Assembly (NCBI RefSeq): GCF_011764485.1
Contig: NZ_AP022848.1
Coordinates: forward strand, 4,058,001 to 4,122,000
Source: Bosea sp. ANAM02
Lineage (GTDB): Bacteria > Pseudomonadota > Alphaproteobacteria > Rhizobiales > Beijerinckiaceae
Direction of reading: 5' to 3'
Length of the DNA: 64,000 nt
The notes under the pieces are model-generated. The model made no database searches, had not been told where the DNA came from, and saw only the letters and a program-made list of their open reading frames with translations. Both the position numbers and the translations under genes were made by a program. Numbering within the stretch: position 1 is the first letter of the stretch; each line of letters opens with the position of its first letter. Below are positions 25,972-34,730 of the stretch, piece by piece.

Positions 25972-26940
25972 TCAGCCGAGCTTCGCGGCGACGAGCTTGC
26001 GCAGGCCACGCAGGTCCTTGACGAAGCCGCGGATGCCTTCGGCCAGCTTCTCGGTCGCCATGGCATCCTCGTTCATGGCGAAGCGGAAGGCCTTCTCGTC
26101 AAAGCCGAGCTTCCGGCTGACGCCCCCCGCCATCTGCGGCGAAGCGGCCGGCGAGAGGCGGCGCGGCAGGTCGCCGGTCGCGGCGGCGAGCTCGTCGAGC
26201 AGGCTCGGCCCGATGGTCAGGCGGTCGCAGCCGGCCAGCGCCTCGATCTCGCCGGTATTGCGGAAAGAGGCGCCCATCACGACCGTCCTGATGCCGAAGG
26301 CCTTATAATAGGCGTAGATGCTCTTGACCGAGACGACGCCGGGATCGGTCTCGGCCGTGTAGGGGCCGCCGCCGGCCTTGACGTGCCAGTCGAGGATGCG
26401 GCCGACGAAGGGCGAGATCAGGAAGGCATTGGCCTCGGCCGCCGCGACCGCCTGCGGCAAGGCAAAGAGTAGGGTCAGGTTGCAGTCGATGCCCTCGCCC
26501 TGCAGCACCTTGGCGGCCTGCAGGCCCTCCCAGGTCGAGGCGATCTTGATGAGGATGCGATCCTTCCCGACGCCGCGCTCCTCATAGGCGGCGATGACGG
26601 CGCGCGCCTTCGCGATGGTCGCGTCGGTATCGAAGGACAAGTCAGCATCGACCTCGGTCGAGACCCGGCCGGGAACGATCTTGGTCAATTCCGCGCCGAA
26701 GCTCACGGCGAGGCGATCGCAGACGGCATGGATCGCCTTCTCGCCGCCGCCCTGCTTCTTGCCCCAACCGATCGCCTCGTCGACGAGATGCGCATAAGCC
26801 GGCGTCTCCACCGCCTTGAGGATCAGGGTCGGGTTGGTGGTGCAGTCGACGGGCTTCAGGCGACGCACGGCCTCGATGTCGCCGGTGTCGGCGACGACGG
26901 TGGTCATCTGGCGGAGCTGGTCGAGCTTGGAGGCGGTCAT
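25972..26940 (-). CDS. tal: Transaldolase
   Basis: A 322-residue class I aldolase of the TalB length class, moving a dihydroxyacetone unit between sugar phosphates in the non-oxidative pentose phosphate pathway. The Schiff-base Lys132 lies in [12 protein letters not shown] at the same residue number as in the E. coli enzyme. Asp18 in ADTGD and the TTNPTLI motif are also present. The start at 26940 follows a good family N-terminus ([13 protein letters not shown]); the open frame upstream is intergenic. It is downstream of an ABC sugar-type importer and 8 bases ahead of the SDR gene. Confidence 0.95.
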   Translation of the reverse strand: MTASKLDQLRQMTTVVADTGDIEAVRRLKPVDCTTNPTLILKAVETPAYAHLVDEAIGWGKKQGGGEKAIHAVCDRLAVSFGAELTKIVPGRVSTEVDADLSFDTDATIAKARAVIAAYEERGVGKDRILIKIASTWEGLQAAKVLQGEGIDCNLTLLFALPQAVAAAEANAFLISPFVGRILDWHVKAGGGPYTAETDPGVVSVKSIYAYYKAFGIRTVVMGASFRNTGEIEALAGCDRLTIGPSLLDELAAATGDLPRRLSPAASPQMAGGVSRKLGFDEKAFRFAMNEDAMATEKLAEGIRGFVKDLRGLRKLVAAKLG

Positions 26941-27044
26941 CGGTCTATCCTCGGCAATTCTTCTTATCGTAACGCATTCACTGTGACGCCTGTTCGGCAC
27001 CATGGCGAGAGCGATGAAGCAATCCGGCCATGCGCGTCTGTTCC

Positions 27045-27137
27045 CGTCATGATCGGCCTTGTGCCGACCATCCACGTCTTTACTGGCCGCAATTCGTGGT
27101 CAAGACATGGATGCTCGCCACAAGGGCGAGCATGACG
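27045..27137. repeat. 93-bp two-hairpin palindromic repeat, copy 1
   Basis: It begins CGTCATG and ends CATGACG. Hairpin one is ATCGGCC-TTGT-GCCGACCAT (imperfect). A central pair is CCACGTCTT with AAGACATGG, and hairpin two is ATGCTCGCC-ACAA-GGGCGAGCAT. The same 93-base layout recurs at 46144-46236 (same orientation) and 55596-55688 (inverted). It lies between the importer permease gene and tal, so it may form an RNA processing or termination structure. Confidence 0.85.
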
Positions 27138-27166
27138 GTGATGAAAGTGGCGGAACGCTGCCAGCC

Positions 27167-28003
27167 TCAGCTCTTCACCGCGCCCGAGGTCAGCCCACCG
27201 ACCATGTTCTTGCGGAACAGGTAGTAGATCACTGCCGGTGGGATGGCGTAGAGCAGGCCCGCCGCCATCAGCAGGTTCCAGGGCGCGTCATCGGCCGAGA
27301 GGAAGAGGCCGAGACCCACGGCTAGCGGCACCGCCTTCTCCGAGGAGAGCAGCAGGAAGGCGTAGAGATACTCGTTCCAGGCGAGCAGAAGCGCGTAGAT
27401 GCCGATCACCACCATCGAGGGCTTCATCAGCGGGAGATAGACCAGCCGGAAAAGCTGGATCGAGGTGGCGCCGTCCATGACCGCGGCCTCGTCGAGCTCC
27501 TTCGGCAGTTTGTCGGAAGCCTGCTTCAGCACCCAGATCGCATAGGGCGAGGCGAGAGCGACCATCGCCAGGATCAGCGAGGCCTGGGTGTTGAGCAGGC
27601 CGTAGGAGCCCATCGCCTTGTACATGGGGATGGCGAGGAAGGCGGCCGGGATCAGGTAGGTCGCCAGCGCGAGATTCATCATCGTGCGCCCGCCACGCAC
27701 CTTGAGCCGCGCGATGGCGAAGGCCGCGAAGGTCGCGACGAACAGCGTGATCAGCCCGGTCGCGACCGCGATGAAGAAGCTGTTGAACATCTGCCGCCAG
27801 AAATTGTGCAGGTAATAATGCTGCTGGGCGAAGACGATCTGGAAGTTCTGAAGCGTCGGCTCGTCGGGCCAGAGCTTGCCGGCCAGCATCGACTCCTGAT
27901 TGGAGATCGACAGGACGAAGAGGTGGTAGATCGGCAAGAGCGTCCAGACCAGGACCGGGATCGCGATCAGCAGCAGCTTGCCTTCGTCGAAGAGCTTTTT
28001 CAT
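27167..28003 (-). CDS. ABC transporter permease, carbohydrate type (MalG-like)
   Basis: A 278-residue inner-membrane protein with six hydrophobic segments. The ATPase-docking EAA loop is recognisable as ELDEAAVMDGATSIQLFRLVYLPLMKPS. It has the short N-terminus typical of the second permease (MalG, CUT1 group). Its ATG overlaps the upstream permease stop by four bases (ATGA at 28000-28003), so the two are translationally coupled and form a heterodimer. The open frame extends much further upstream, but that part is antisense-frame sequence inside the first permease gene. No ATPase gene accompanies the set here. Confidence 0.92.
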   Translation of the reverse strand: MKKLFDEGKLLLIAIPVLVWTLLPIYHLFVLSISNQESMLAGKLWPDEPTLQNFQIVFAQQHYYLHNFWRQMFNSFFIAVATGLITLFVATFAAFAIARLKVRGGRTMMNLALATYLIPAAFLAIPMYKAMGSYGLLNTQASLILAMVALASPYAIWVLKQASDKLPKELDEAAVMDGATSIQLFRLVYLPLMKPSMVVIGIYALLLAWNEYLYAFLLLSSEKAVPLAVGLGLFLSADDAPWNLLMAAGLLYAIPPAVIYYLFRKNMVGGLTSGAVKS

Positions 28004-28890
28004 GCGTCCGGTCCCTTCGACAGGCGCTTCACCATCACGAAGACCATCGGCAGGATCAGCGGCATGGCGACGATGATCGAGGCGATGCCGAGATCGAGAT
28101 TGTTGTTGCGCATATAGCGGATGCCGAGGGTCGCCAGCACATGGTTGAGGTCGCCCGGCCCGCCGCCGGTGAGCAGGTAGACGCTGTTGAAGTCGCCGAG
28201 CGTCCAGATCATCGAGAGCATGGTCGAGGTGACATAGAGCGTCGCCAGCGAAGGCCAGGTGATGAAGCGGAACTGCTGCCAGCGGTTGGCGCCGTCGACG
28301 CTCGCGGCCTCGTAGAGATCCTGCGCGATCGCGAGGCGGCCGGTGATCAGGATCAATGTCCAGAAGGGCAGCGACTTCCAGATATGGACGAAGATCGACG
28401 AGGTGAAGGCGAGCGTCGGGTCGGTGAGCCAGCCCGGCCCCTCCATGATGCCGAACCATTGGAAGAGCTGCTGGTTCACCATGCCGTTCTCCGGGTTCAG
28501 CATCACCCGGAAGGACAGGATCGTCGGGATCGAGGGCACCGCCCAGGGCAGGATGAACAGGACCAGCACGATGCGGATCCAGGCGCGCTGCTGCACGAAG
28601 AAGCCCGACAGCACGAGCGCGATCAGGAATTTGAGATTCACCGCGACGAACAGGAAGATGATCGTGTTGACGACGGTGCGAATGAAGATCGGGTCGGCGA
28701 AGAGCGCCCGATAGGAGTTCCAGTCCAGTCCGAGCCAGAGGCCGTAGGCGACCGGATAGACGACCATGACGGCAAAGACGAGCACATAGGGCGCCAGCAT
28801 GATGGCCCCCCACATCGCGCGATCGCGCGTGAACCCCGATGCGTCGTCGCGCGGCGCCGCTAGCGGCGCGGTCATGGCGGCTGAGCTCAT
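28000..28890 (-). CDS. ABC transporter permease, carbohydrate type (MalF-like)
   Basis: A 296-residue inner-membrane protein with six membrane segments after a polar N-terminus of about 25 residues, and an EAA loop LYEAASVDGANRWQQFRFITWPSL. This is the usual first permease of CUT1 importers for sugars, polyols or glycerol phosphate. It follows the binding-protein gene after 92 bases that include a strong hairpin, and overlaps the second permease by four bases. An alternative ATG five codons in is equally possible. Confidence 0.92.
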   Translation of the reverse strand: MSSAAMTAPLAAPRDDASGFTRDRAMWGAIMLAPYVLVFAVMVVYPVAYGLWLGLDWNSYRALFADPIFIRTVVNTIIFLFVAVNLKFLIALVLSGFFVQQRAWIRIVLVLFILPWAVPSIPTILSFRVMLNPENGMVNQQLFQWFGIMEGPGWLTDPTLAFTSSIFVHIWKSLPFWTLILITGRLAIAQDLYEAASVDGANRWQQFRFITWPSLATLYVTSTMLSMIWTLGDFNSVYLLTGGGPGDLNHVLATLGIRYMRNNNLDLGIASIIVAMPLILPMVFVMVKRLSKGPDA

Positions 28891-28925
28891 GGACTCTCCG
28901 TCGAATTGTCATCCCGGGAAAGATA

Positions 28926-28950
28926 CGCCGCGGCAATCCTTGCCGCGGCG
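28926..28950 (-). terminator. Strong hairpin between binding-protein and permease genes
   Basis: CGCCGCGGCAA-TCC-TTGCCGCGGCG is a perfect 11-base-pair stem with a three-base loop, followed in the direction of transcription by a modest T-rich stretch (TATCTTT). Such structures after the binding-protein gene in ABC operons usually protect the upstream mRNA or cause partial termination, so that more binding protein than permease is made. The structure is seen; the effect is inferred. Confidence 0.7.
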
Positions 28951-28982
28951 CGTTCTCGATGCAAGCGGAACGAGGGCTGGGA

Positions 28983-30365
28983 TCAGCCCGCGATCTGCTT
29001 GATACGGGCGATCATCTCGTCCACCGCCTGCTCGGCCGGGACCTTGTCCTGGACGACGCGATTCACGGCCTTGGCCCAGACGTTCTCGGCGTTCACGGTC
29101 GTGAAATTGTAGTTGTAGACGAACTGGAACGGCACCGTGCCGTCCTTGTACTGCTTGTAGACCACCGCGCGGTGCGGGTCCTTGCCGTCGGACCAGAACG
29201 GCGCGTCGATGCCCTTGAGCGTCGTCGGCACCCAGCGGCCAGCCGAGCCCTCGACGAAGGGCCGCAGGTTCTCGTCCTTCATGAAGAAGGCCATGAATTC
29301 CTTGGCGCGCTTCTTGTTCTTGGCGTCGGCGAAGATCACCGCGGTCTTGACGGCGGCGAGGTTGGTCATCTTGCTGCCGTCGGCCTTGAGCGGGAACTCG
29401 GCGGTGCGGATGTTGTCCTCGTAGTTCTTCTTGGCCGTCGCCCGCTGCTCGGCGGTCAGCGCCTGGTTGTTCATGTCGTCCATGTGCTTGCCGGCGATCG
29501 AGATCGTGGCGTTGTGCGTGGCGACCGTGGTGCGGTTGTGGAAGGCGACGTTATTGTCGGGATCGAGCCAGTTGACCGAGGACGGCGGCGTGCAGCCGCG
29601 CTGGAAGATGTTGGCGTAGGCCTTCACGGCCTCGACCATCGCCTTTTTGTTCTCGGGCTGATCGAGCACGATCTTGCCGTTCTCGTCGACGACCTTGGCG
29701 TTGAAGGCGTTGGCGAAGGTCAGGAACGAGTAGAAGGTATCGGAAGCCGCGATGCCCATCGGGTGGCCGATGCCGTAGACGCGCTTGCCCTTGGCGCGCA
29801 GCGCGCCCTGAACCTTGTCGCACCAGAAATCCCAATAGCCGTTCCAGGTCTTCGGGATGTCGGCCTCCTTGAAGCCAGCCTCCTCCAGCATGTCCTTCCA
29901 GTAAGTGATGTGCATCATCTGCTGCTCGACCGGGAAGGCATAGTATGACTTCTTGCCGGTCTTGCCGTTCATCAGGAAGGTGGTCGAGAGTGCCATCGGC
30001 TGGAACTCGGCCTTCATCGGCTCGATCACGTCCGAGACGTCCTCGAGCTTGCCGTCATAGGCCCATTTGCCGGTGGTGCGGAAATCATAGGTGGTGCAGA
30101 AGCCGACATCCGGCGGCGTGCCGGCATCGACGGCGCCGACCGACTTGGTGACGCAGTCCTCGGTGGCGTAGAGCGAGAGCTCGACCTTGACGCCGGTTGC
30201 CTTCTGGAACTTGTCGACGACGGCGAGCAGCGCGTCGTCCTCGCCCTTGTAGAAGCCCTTGGTGAACCACGCCGTCAGCGTTTCCTGCGCCATCGCGGCA
30301 CCGGACCAGCCCGCGACGACCGCCGCAACGGCCGTACCCATGGCGAAATGCCGTACAAGCTTCAT
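28983..30365 (-). CDS. ABC transporter extracellular carbohydrate-binding protein
   Basis: A 460-residue family 1 (MalE-like) solute-binding protein. The signal peptide is residues 1-27 (AVAAVVAGWSGAAMA-Q). The mature protein starts ETLTAWFTKGFYKGEDDALL and has the bilobal fold pattern, including DVGFCTTYDFR and the C-terminal A..F..FF. It should capture a sugar or polyol in the periplasm for the two permeases downstream. A palindromic operator-like site overlaps the region just upstream of its ribosome site (GGGAGGAT). The ligand cannot be deduced; the downstream tal and SDR genes hint at a sugar that enters the pentose phosphate pathway. Confidence 0.93.
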   Translation of the reverse strand: MKLVRHFAMGTAVAAVVAGWSGAAMAQETLTAWFTKGFYKGEDDALLAVVDKFQKATGVKVELSLYATEDCVTKSVGAVDAGTPPDVGFCTTYDFRTTGKWAYDGKLEDVSDVIEPMKAEFQPMALSTTFLMNGKTGKKSYYAFPVEQQMMHITYWKDMLEEAGFKEADIPKTWNGYWDFWCDKVQGALRAKGKRVYGIGHPMGIAASDTFYSFLTFANAFNAKVVDENGKIVLDQPENKKAMVEAVKAYANIFQRGCTPPSSVNWLDPDNNVAFHNRTTVATHNATISIAGKHMDDMNNQALTAEQRATAKKNYEDNIRTAEFPLKADGSKMTNLAAVKTAVIFADAKNKKRAKEFMAFFMKDENLRPFVEGSAGRWVPTTLKGIDAPFWSDGKDPHRAVVYKQYKDGTVPFQFVYNYNFTTVNAENVWAKAVNRVVQDKVPAEQAVDEMIARIKQIAG

Positions 30366-30379
30366 TCGATATCCTCCCG

Positions 30380-30395
30380 TTTAAACCGTTTTAAA
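30380..30395. promoter_or_regulatory. LacI-like palindrome upstream of the sugar-binding-protein gene
   Basis: TTTAAACCGTTTTAAA is a 16-base palindrome with 14 symmetric positions and a central CG, directly before the GGGAGGAT ribosome site of the binding-protein gene (start 30365). This is the form of LacI/GalR-family operators. No LacI-family gene is in the window, so the regulator would be encoded elsewhere. Confidence 0.5.
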
Positions 30396-30603
30396 GCGAC
30401 ATTATGGTCGTCTTGCCGCGACCCTAATCGAAAAGCCCCGCATGAAACAAGCCGGACGAGTCACCGATAAATAGTATTTCTAATTCAAGGGTGCGCAAGC
30501 GGGCCTGACGGTGGAAACCGGATACCCGCTTCATCGAACTGTCATCTGCTGGGACTACCGGCAGCGCCATCTCGCCACAGCGATCAAGAGATGGAGTTCC
30601 CAC

Positions 30604-31584
30604 ATGCAGCGCAAGGCCCTGAGCGCCTTCATCATCGCGGCCGGACTCATGGCCGCGCCGCAGGTTCTCGCCGCCGAGGGCAAGCTCGTGCTCTACACCA
30701 GCCAGCCCAATACCGACGCCCAGCAGACCATCGATGCCTTCAAGGCGAAATACCCGAAGGTGGACGTCTCCTTCGTCCGCGACGGCACGCCGCGCGTGAT
30801 GGCGAAGCTGAAGGCCGAATTCGAGGCCGGCGCACCGCAGCCTGACGTGCTGCTCATCGCCGATGCCGTGACCATGGAGGGTCTCAAGAAGGACGGACGC
30901 CTGCTCGCCCACGACAAGGCGGACATCGCCGCTTATCCGGCCGGCATCCACGATCCCCAGAAGATGTGGTTCGCGACCAAGCTGATCACCACGGGCATCG
31001 TCTACAACACCAAGGCCGCGATGAAGCCCGCGAGCTGGACGGACCTCGTCAAGCCGGAGGCGAAGAACCAGGTGGCCATGCCGAGCCCGCTGAACTCGGG
31101 CGCCGCGCTGATCCACACGATCACGCTGACCAGCAATCTTGGGGAGGGCTGGGGCTTCTACGAGAAGCTCAAGGAAAACGGCACGCTGGCCGCCGGCGCC
31201 AACGGCGACATCCTGCGCCAGGTCGCCACAGGCGAGAAGCTCTTCGGCATGATCGTCGACTTCATGCCGATCCGCGAGAAGGCCAAGGGCGCGCCGGTCG
31301 AGTTCGTCTTCCCGCGCGAGGGCGTCTCCGCCGTCAGCGAGCCGGTCGCGATCCTGAAGACCAGCAAGAACCCGGAAGCCGCCAGGGCCTTCATCGACTT
31401 CCTGCTCTCCAAGGAAGGCCAGGAACTGGCGCTGAAGCAAGGTTATGTCGCCGCCCATCCTAACGTTGCCCTGCCGGCCGGCTATCCCGCCCGCAGCGCG
31501 ATCAAGCTGATGGCCTTCGACGCCGCCAAGGCGCTGGCCGAGGAGACCGCGGCCCGCAAGCGCTTCGGCGCGATCTTCGAGTGA
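30604..31584 (+). CDS. ABC transporter substrate-binding protein, ferric/phosphonate type
   Basis: A 326-residue periplasmic binding protein of the FbpA/ThiB/AEP-binding group. The signal peptide is MQRKALSAFIIAAGLMAAPQVLA, and the mature protein opens with the family pattern EGKLVLYTSQPNTDAQQTIDAFKAKYP split across the first strand and helix. The start at 30604 gives this clean signal; the frame upstream is not conserved. Members bind iron(III), 2-aminoethylphosphonate, thiamine or sugar phosphates. The FbpA iron-ligand Tyr-Tyr pair is not evident, which argues for an organic or anionic ligand. It is divergent from the sugar-binding gene and 19 bases ahead of its permease gene. Confidence 0.88.
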   Translation: MQRKALSAFIIAAGLMAAPQVLAAEGKLVLYTSQPNTDAQQTIDAFKAKYPKVDVSFVRDGTPRVMAKLKAEFEAGAPQPDVLLIADAVTMEGLKKDGRLLAHDKADIAAYPAGIHDPQKMWFATKLITTGIVYNTKAAMKPASWTDLVKPEAKNQVAMPSPLNSGAALIHTITLTSNLGEGWGFYEKLKENGTLAAGANGDILRQVATGEKLFGMIVDFMPIREKAKGAPVEFVFPREGVSAVSEPVAILKTSKNPEAARAFIDFLLSKEGQELALKQGYVAAHPNVALPAGYPARSAIKLMAFDAAKALAEETAARKRFGAIFE

Positions 31585-31603
31585 TGACGGCTTCGCTGTC
31601 GCG

Positions 31604-33367
31604 ATGGCCGGCGCGATGACGCTGGCCCTCGCCCGAAACAGCCGGCGGGAGCCCGCGATCGCGGCCCCGCCGGTTTCGCGTCTGCGCCTGCCGGCAGACT
31701 GGGGCCTGCCGGCGCTCGTCGTCGCGGTCGCGCTGCTGCTCGGCGGCCTGCCCTTCGCCCGGCTGGTCGCGGCTGCCTTCGCGCCCGGCTGGCAGTTCGC
31801 GCCGGCTGAAGCCTTAGCCGAGATGACGAGCCGTGCGGCCGTCAACGCGACCTGGCACACGCTGGAGACGGCCTCGCTCTCGGCGCTCGGCGCGCTCGTC
31901 GTCGGCGGCATCGTCGCACTGGCGCTCGGCGTCACCGATATCAGGGGCAAGCGCCCGCTTGCCTTCGCCTTCGTCTTCTCGATGATGATCGCGCCGCAGG
32001 TGGCGGCGCTCGCCTTCCTCAGTCTGCTCGCGCCGAACTCGCAGATCCTCGCGCTGATCGGCCTCGCCCCGCCGCCGGGCACCCCGAACCCGCTGCTCGG
32101 GCGCGGCGGTATCATCCTGGTCATGGCGCTTCACCATGCGCCGCTCGTCGCGATCACGCTCTGGACGGGCCTGCGCAGCATCCCGCAATCGCTGGTCGAA
32201 GCCGCGCAGATGGAGGGCGCCGCGCCCGCGACCATCACCACGCGGATCGTCATCCCGGTGCTGCGGCCGCAGATCATCGCCGCAGGCCTGATCGCCTTCG
32301 TCGCCGGCGTCGGCAATTTCGGCATTCCGGCCCTGTTGGGCCTGCCCGTGAACTACCTGACGCTGCCGACGCTGATCTATCGCCGGCTGTCGAGCTTCGG
32401 CCCGTCGAGCCTCGGCGAGACGGCGGCGCTGGCCGTGCTGGTCGGCGGGGTAGCGGCGCTGGGCATCGTCGCGGCGGCGCTTGCCGCCCGCAACCAGCGC
32501 GGCAAGATCGAGATCGAGCGGCCGCTGGAACCCTATTGGCTGCTCGGCCCTGCCCGTCCCTTCGTCGCCGCCGGCCTCTGGCTGTTGCTGGCCGTGAAGC
32601 TCGGGCTGCCGCTGCTCGCCCTCCTCGGCGAAGCGCTGACCCCGGCATTGGGCGTGGCGCTCTCATGGCAGTCCCTGACCTTCGACAAGTTCACGGAGGT
32701 TCTGTTCCGGCAGGCCGTGACCATGCGCGCCTTCCGCAATTCGCTCATCTTCGCCGGCAGCGCCGCGCTGATCCTCGCGATCCTAGCCATCGTCTTCGCC
32801 TATGGGCTGGAAAGGCGGCTCGGCAAGCTCCGGCGCACGGTCGAGCTGATGATCGAACTGCCCTACGCCCTGCCCGGCATCGTGCTTGCCATCGCCTGCA
32901 TCCTGATCTTCCTAAAGCCGTTGCCGCTGATCGGCATCAGCATCTACGGTACGCCCTTCATCATCCTCTTCGCCTATCTCGCCCGCTTCCTGCCGCTGGC
33001 GCTGAAGGCGCCGGTCGCGGCGATGGCCCAGATCGAAGCCCATCACGAGGATGCCGCGAAGCTCGACGGCGCAAGCCTCCCGCAGATGCTGCGTTTCATC
33101 GTTGCGCCGATCCTGGCGCCGGCGGCGGCGGTCTCGGCGCTGATGGTCTTCCTCGTCGCCTTCAACGAACTGACGGTCTCGGCCCTGCTCTGGTCGTCGG
33201 GCACGGAAACGCTCGGCGTCGTGCTGTTCAGCCTGAAGGAAGCGGGCCTCGCCGGCGAGGCGGCCGCGGTCGCGATCAGCGCCTGCGCCGTCATCCTGAT
33301 CGTGATGCTGGCGCTCGATCTGATCGGCCGCAACCGGCAGCACAATATCCTGCCCTGGCGGATTTGA
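31604..33367 (+). CDS. Two-domain ABC transporter permease (FbpB/ThiP type)
   Basis: A 587-residue permease built from two fused halves, about 12 membrane segments in all. Each half has an EAA-type ATPase-docking loop: VEAAQMEGAAPATITTRIV near residue 200 and HHEDAAKLDGASLPQMLRF near residue 485. This arrangement is typical of importers for iron(III), thiamine or phosphonates. It partners the binding protein just upstream. An ATG four codons in (31616) is an alternative start. No ATP-binding gene follows: the next gene is a response regulator, so the ATPase must be shared or encoded elsewhere. Confidence 0.92.
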   Translation: MAGAMTLALARNSRREPAIAAPPVSRLRLPADWGLPALVVAVALLLGGLPFARLVAAAFAPGWQFAPAEALAEMTSRAAVNATWHTLETASLSALGALVVGGIVALALGVTDIRGKRPLAFAFVFSMMIAPQVAALAFLSLLAPNSQILALIGLAPPPGTPNPLLGRGGIILVMALHHAPLVAITLWTGLRSIPQSLVEAAQMEGAAPATITTRIVIPVLRPQIIAAGLIAFVAGVGNFGIPALLGLPVNYLTLPTLIYRRLSSFGPSSLGETAALAVLVGGVAALGIVAAALAARNQRGKIEIERPLEPYWLLGPARPFVAAGLWLLLAVKLGLPLLALLGEALTPALGVALSWQSLTFDKFTEVLFRQAVTMRAFRNSLIFAGSAALILAILAIVFAYGLERRLGKLRRTVELMIELPYALPGIVLAIACILIFLKPLPLIGISIYGTPFIILFAYLARFLPLALKAPVAAMAQIEAHHEDAAKLDGASLPQMLRFIVAPILAPAAAVSALMVFLVAFNELTVSALLWSSGTETLGVVLFSLKEAGLAGEAAAVAISACAVILIVMLALDLIGRNRQHNILPWRI

Positions 33368-33424
33368 CGGGTTTGCCCGGCAGATGTGACGGAAAATTAA
33401 ACTTGCAGGCGCCGTAGATGGAGC

Positions 33425-34723
33425 ATGGGCGCCCATCAGACATTGCAGGCCAGGCCGGAGCCGGTACCGGACGACCGCCAGATCCTCGTCATCGAGGATT
33501 CGCGGACCTTCTCGCTTGCCTTGCGGCAGCTCCTCCAGGCCGAAACCGGGCTGCCGGTCACGACCTGCGCCTCGCTGAAAGAGGTCAGCGACCTGATCGT
33601 CGCGGCGCCCGGCGCCTATGCCATCGCCGTGGTCGACCTCAACCTGCCCGACGCCCCGCGCGGCGAGGCGCTCGACTGGACCGTGACCCACGGCATTCCC
33701 TCGGTCGTCTTCACCGCGACCTTCGACCTCGCCACGCGCGGCCGGATCATGGAGCGGGAGGTCATCGACTATGTCCTGAAGGACAACGAGTTCGCGCTTC
33801 CCAATATCGTCGGCACGGTCAAGCGGGCACTGAACAACCGCAACACCCGCATCCTCGTCGTCGACGACACCCGCACCACTCGCAAGGTGCTCGCGCGGAT
33901 GCTCTCGATCCAGCAATATGCCGTTGTCGAGGCCGGCTCGGGCCAGGAAGCGCTGACGATCCTGGAGAGCAATCCCGACATCCAGCTCGTCGTCAGCGAC
34001 TACTACATGCCCGACATGGACGGGTTCGAGCTGGCGCGGCGCATCCGCCGCCGGCACCCGGATGTGCGCGTCCTGGGCATCTCCTCCTCGACCGACCGGC
34101 AGACCTCGGCCGGCTTCCTCAAGGCCGGCGCGCATGATTTCGTCTCGCGCCCCTTCGTGCTGGAGGAGCTGCAATGCCGCATCGCCTCCAATGTCGAGGT
34201 GCTCGACCAGCTCCGGCAATTGCAGGACCTCGCGGCGCGCGACTTCCTCACCGGCCTGTTCAACCGCCGCCACTTCTTCGCGCGCGGCCGGCAGCTCGTC
34301 GGCGAGGCGCGCGAGATGGGCCTGCCGATCTCGGTCGCCATTCTCGACATCGATCATTTCAAGCGGCTCAACGACCGCCACGGCCATGACGGCGGCGACA
34401 GGGCATTGACGGCCGTCGCGCGGACGCTGAGCACCATGGCAGAGCGCGGGTTCAACCTGCTCGCCCGCATCGGCGGCGAGGAGTTCGCGATCATCTTCCC
34501 GGGCGCCGATCTCACTGAAGCCGAGCGCCTGTGCGACGATATCCGGGCGACCATCGCCGACACCCCCCTCGTCATCAACGGGGACACCCTGCCGCTCACG
34601 GTCTCGATCGGCATCGCCGCGCTCGCGCCCGACGCCATGCTCGAAACCTGCCTCGGCCAGGCGGACGAGGCGCTCTACGTCGCCAAGCAGGACGGGCGCG
34701 ACAGGGTTCGCTCCGCCGCCTGA
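33425..34723 (+). CDS. PleD-like response regulator: two receivers plus GGDEF diguanylate cyclase
   Basis: A 432-residue cytoplasmic protein. Receiver 1 (about 19-135) has acidic pair E24/D25, phospho-acceptor D71 and Lys119. Receiver 2 (about 142-258) has D192 in SDYYMPDMDG, but the usual Lys is Arg242 (SRPF). The GGDEF domain (about 268-430) has an intact GGEEF at 350-354, so it should make c-di-GMP. The inhibitory I-site five residues upstream reads RGFN (341-344) instead of RxxD, so product feedback is probably lost. It stands alone, convergent with the LysR gene; no partner kinase is visible. Confidence 0.92.
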   Translation: MGAHQTLQARPEPVPDDRQILVIEDSRTFSLALRQLLQAETGLPVTTCASLKEVSDLIVAAPGAYAIAVVDLNLPDAPRGEALDWTVTHGIPSVVFTATFDLATRGRIMEREVIDYVLKDNEFALPNIVGTVKRALNNRNTRILVVDDTRTTRKVLARMLSIQQYAVVEAGSGQEALTILESNPDIQLVVSDYYMPDMDGFELARRIRRRHPDVRVLGISSSTDRQTSAGFLKAGAHDFVSRPFVLEELQCRIASNVEVLDQLRQLQDLAARDFLTGLFNRRHFFARGRQLVGEAREMGLPISVAILDIDHFKRLNDRHGHDGGDRALTAVARTLSTMAERGFNLLARIGGEEFAIIFPGADLTEAERLCDDIRATIADTPLVINGDTLPLTVSIGIAALAPDAMLETCLGQADEALYVAKQDGRDRVRSAA

Positions 34724-34730
34724 GGCTCGA

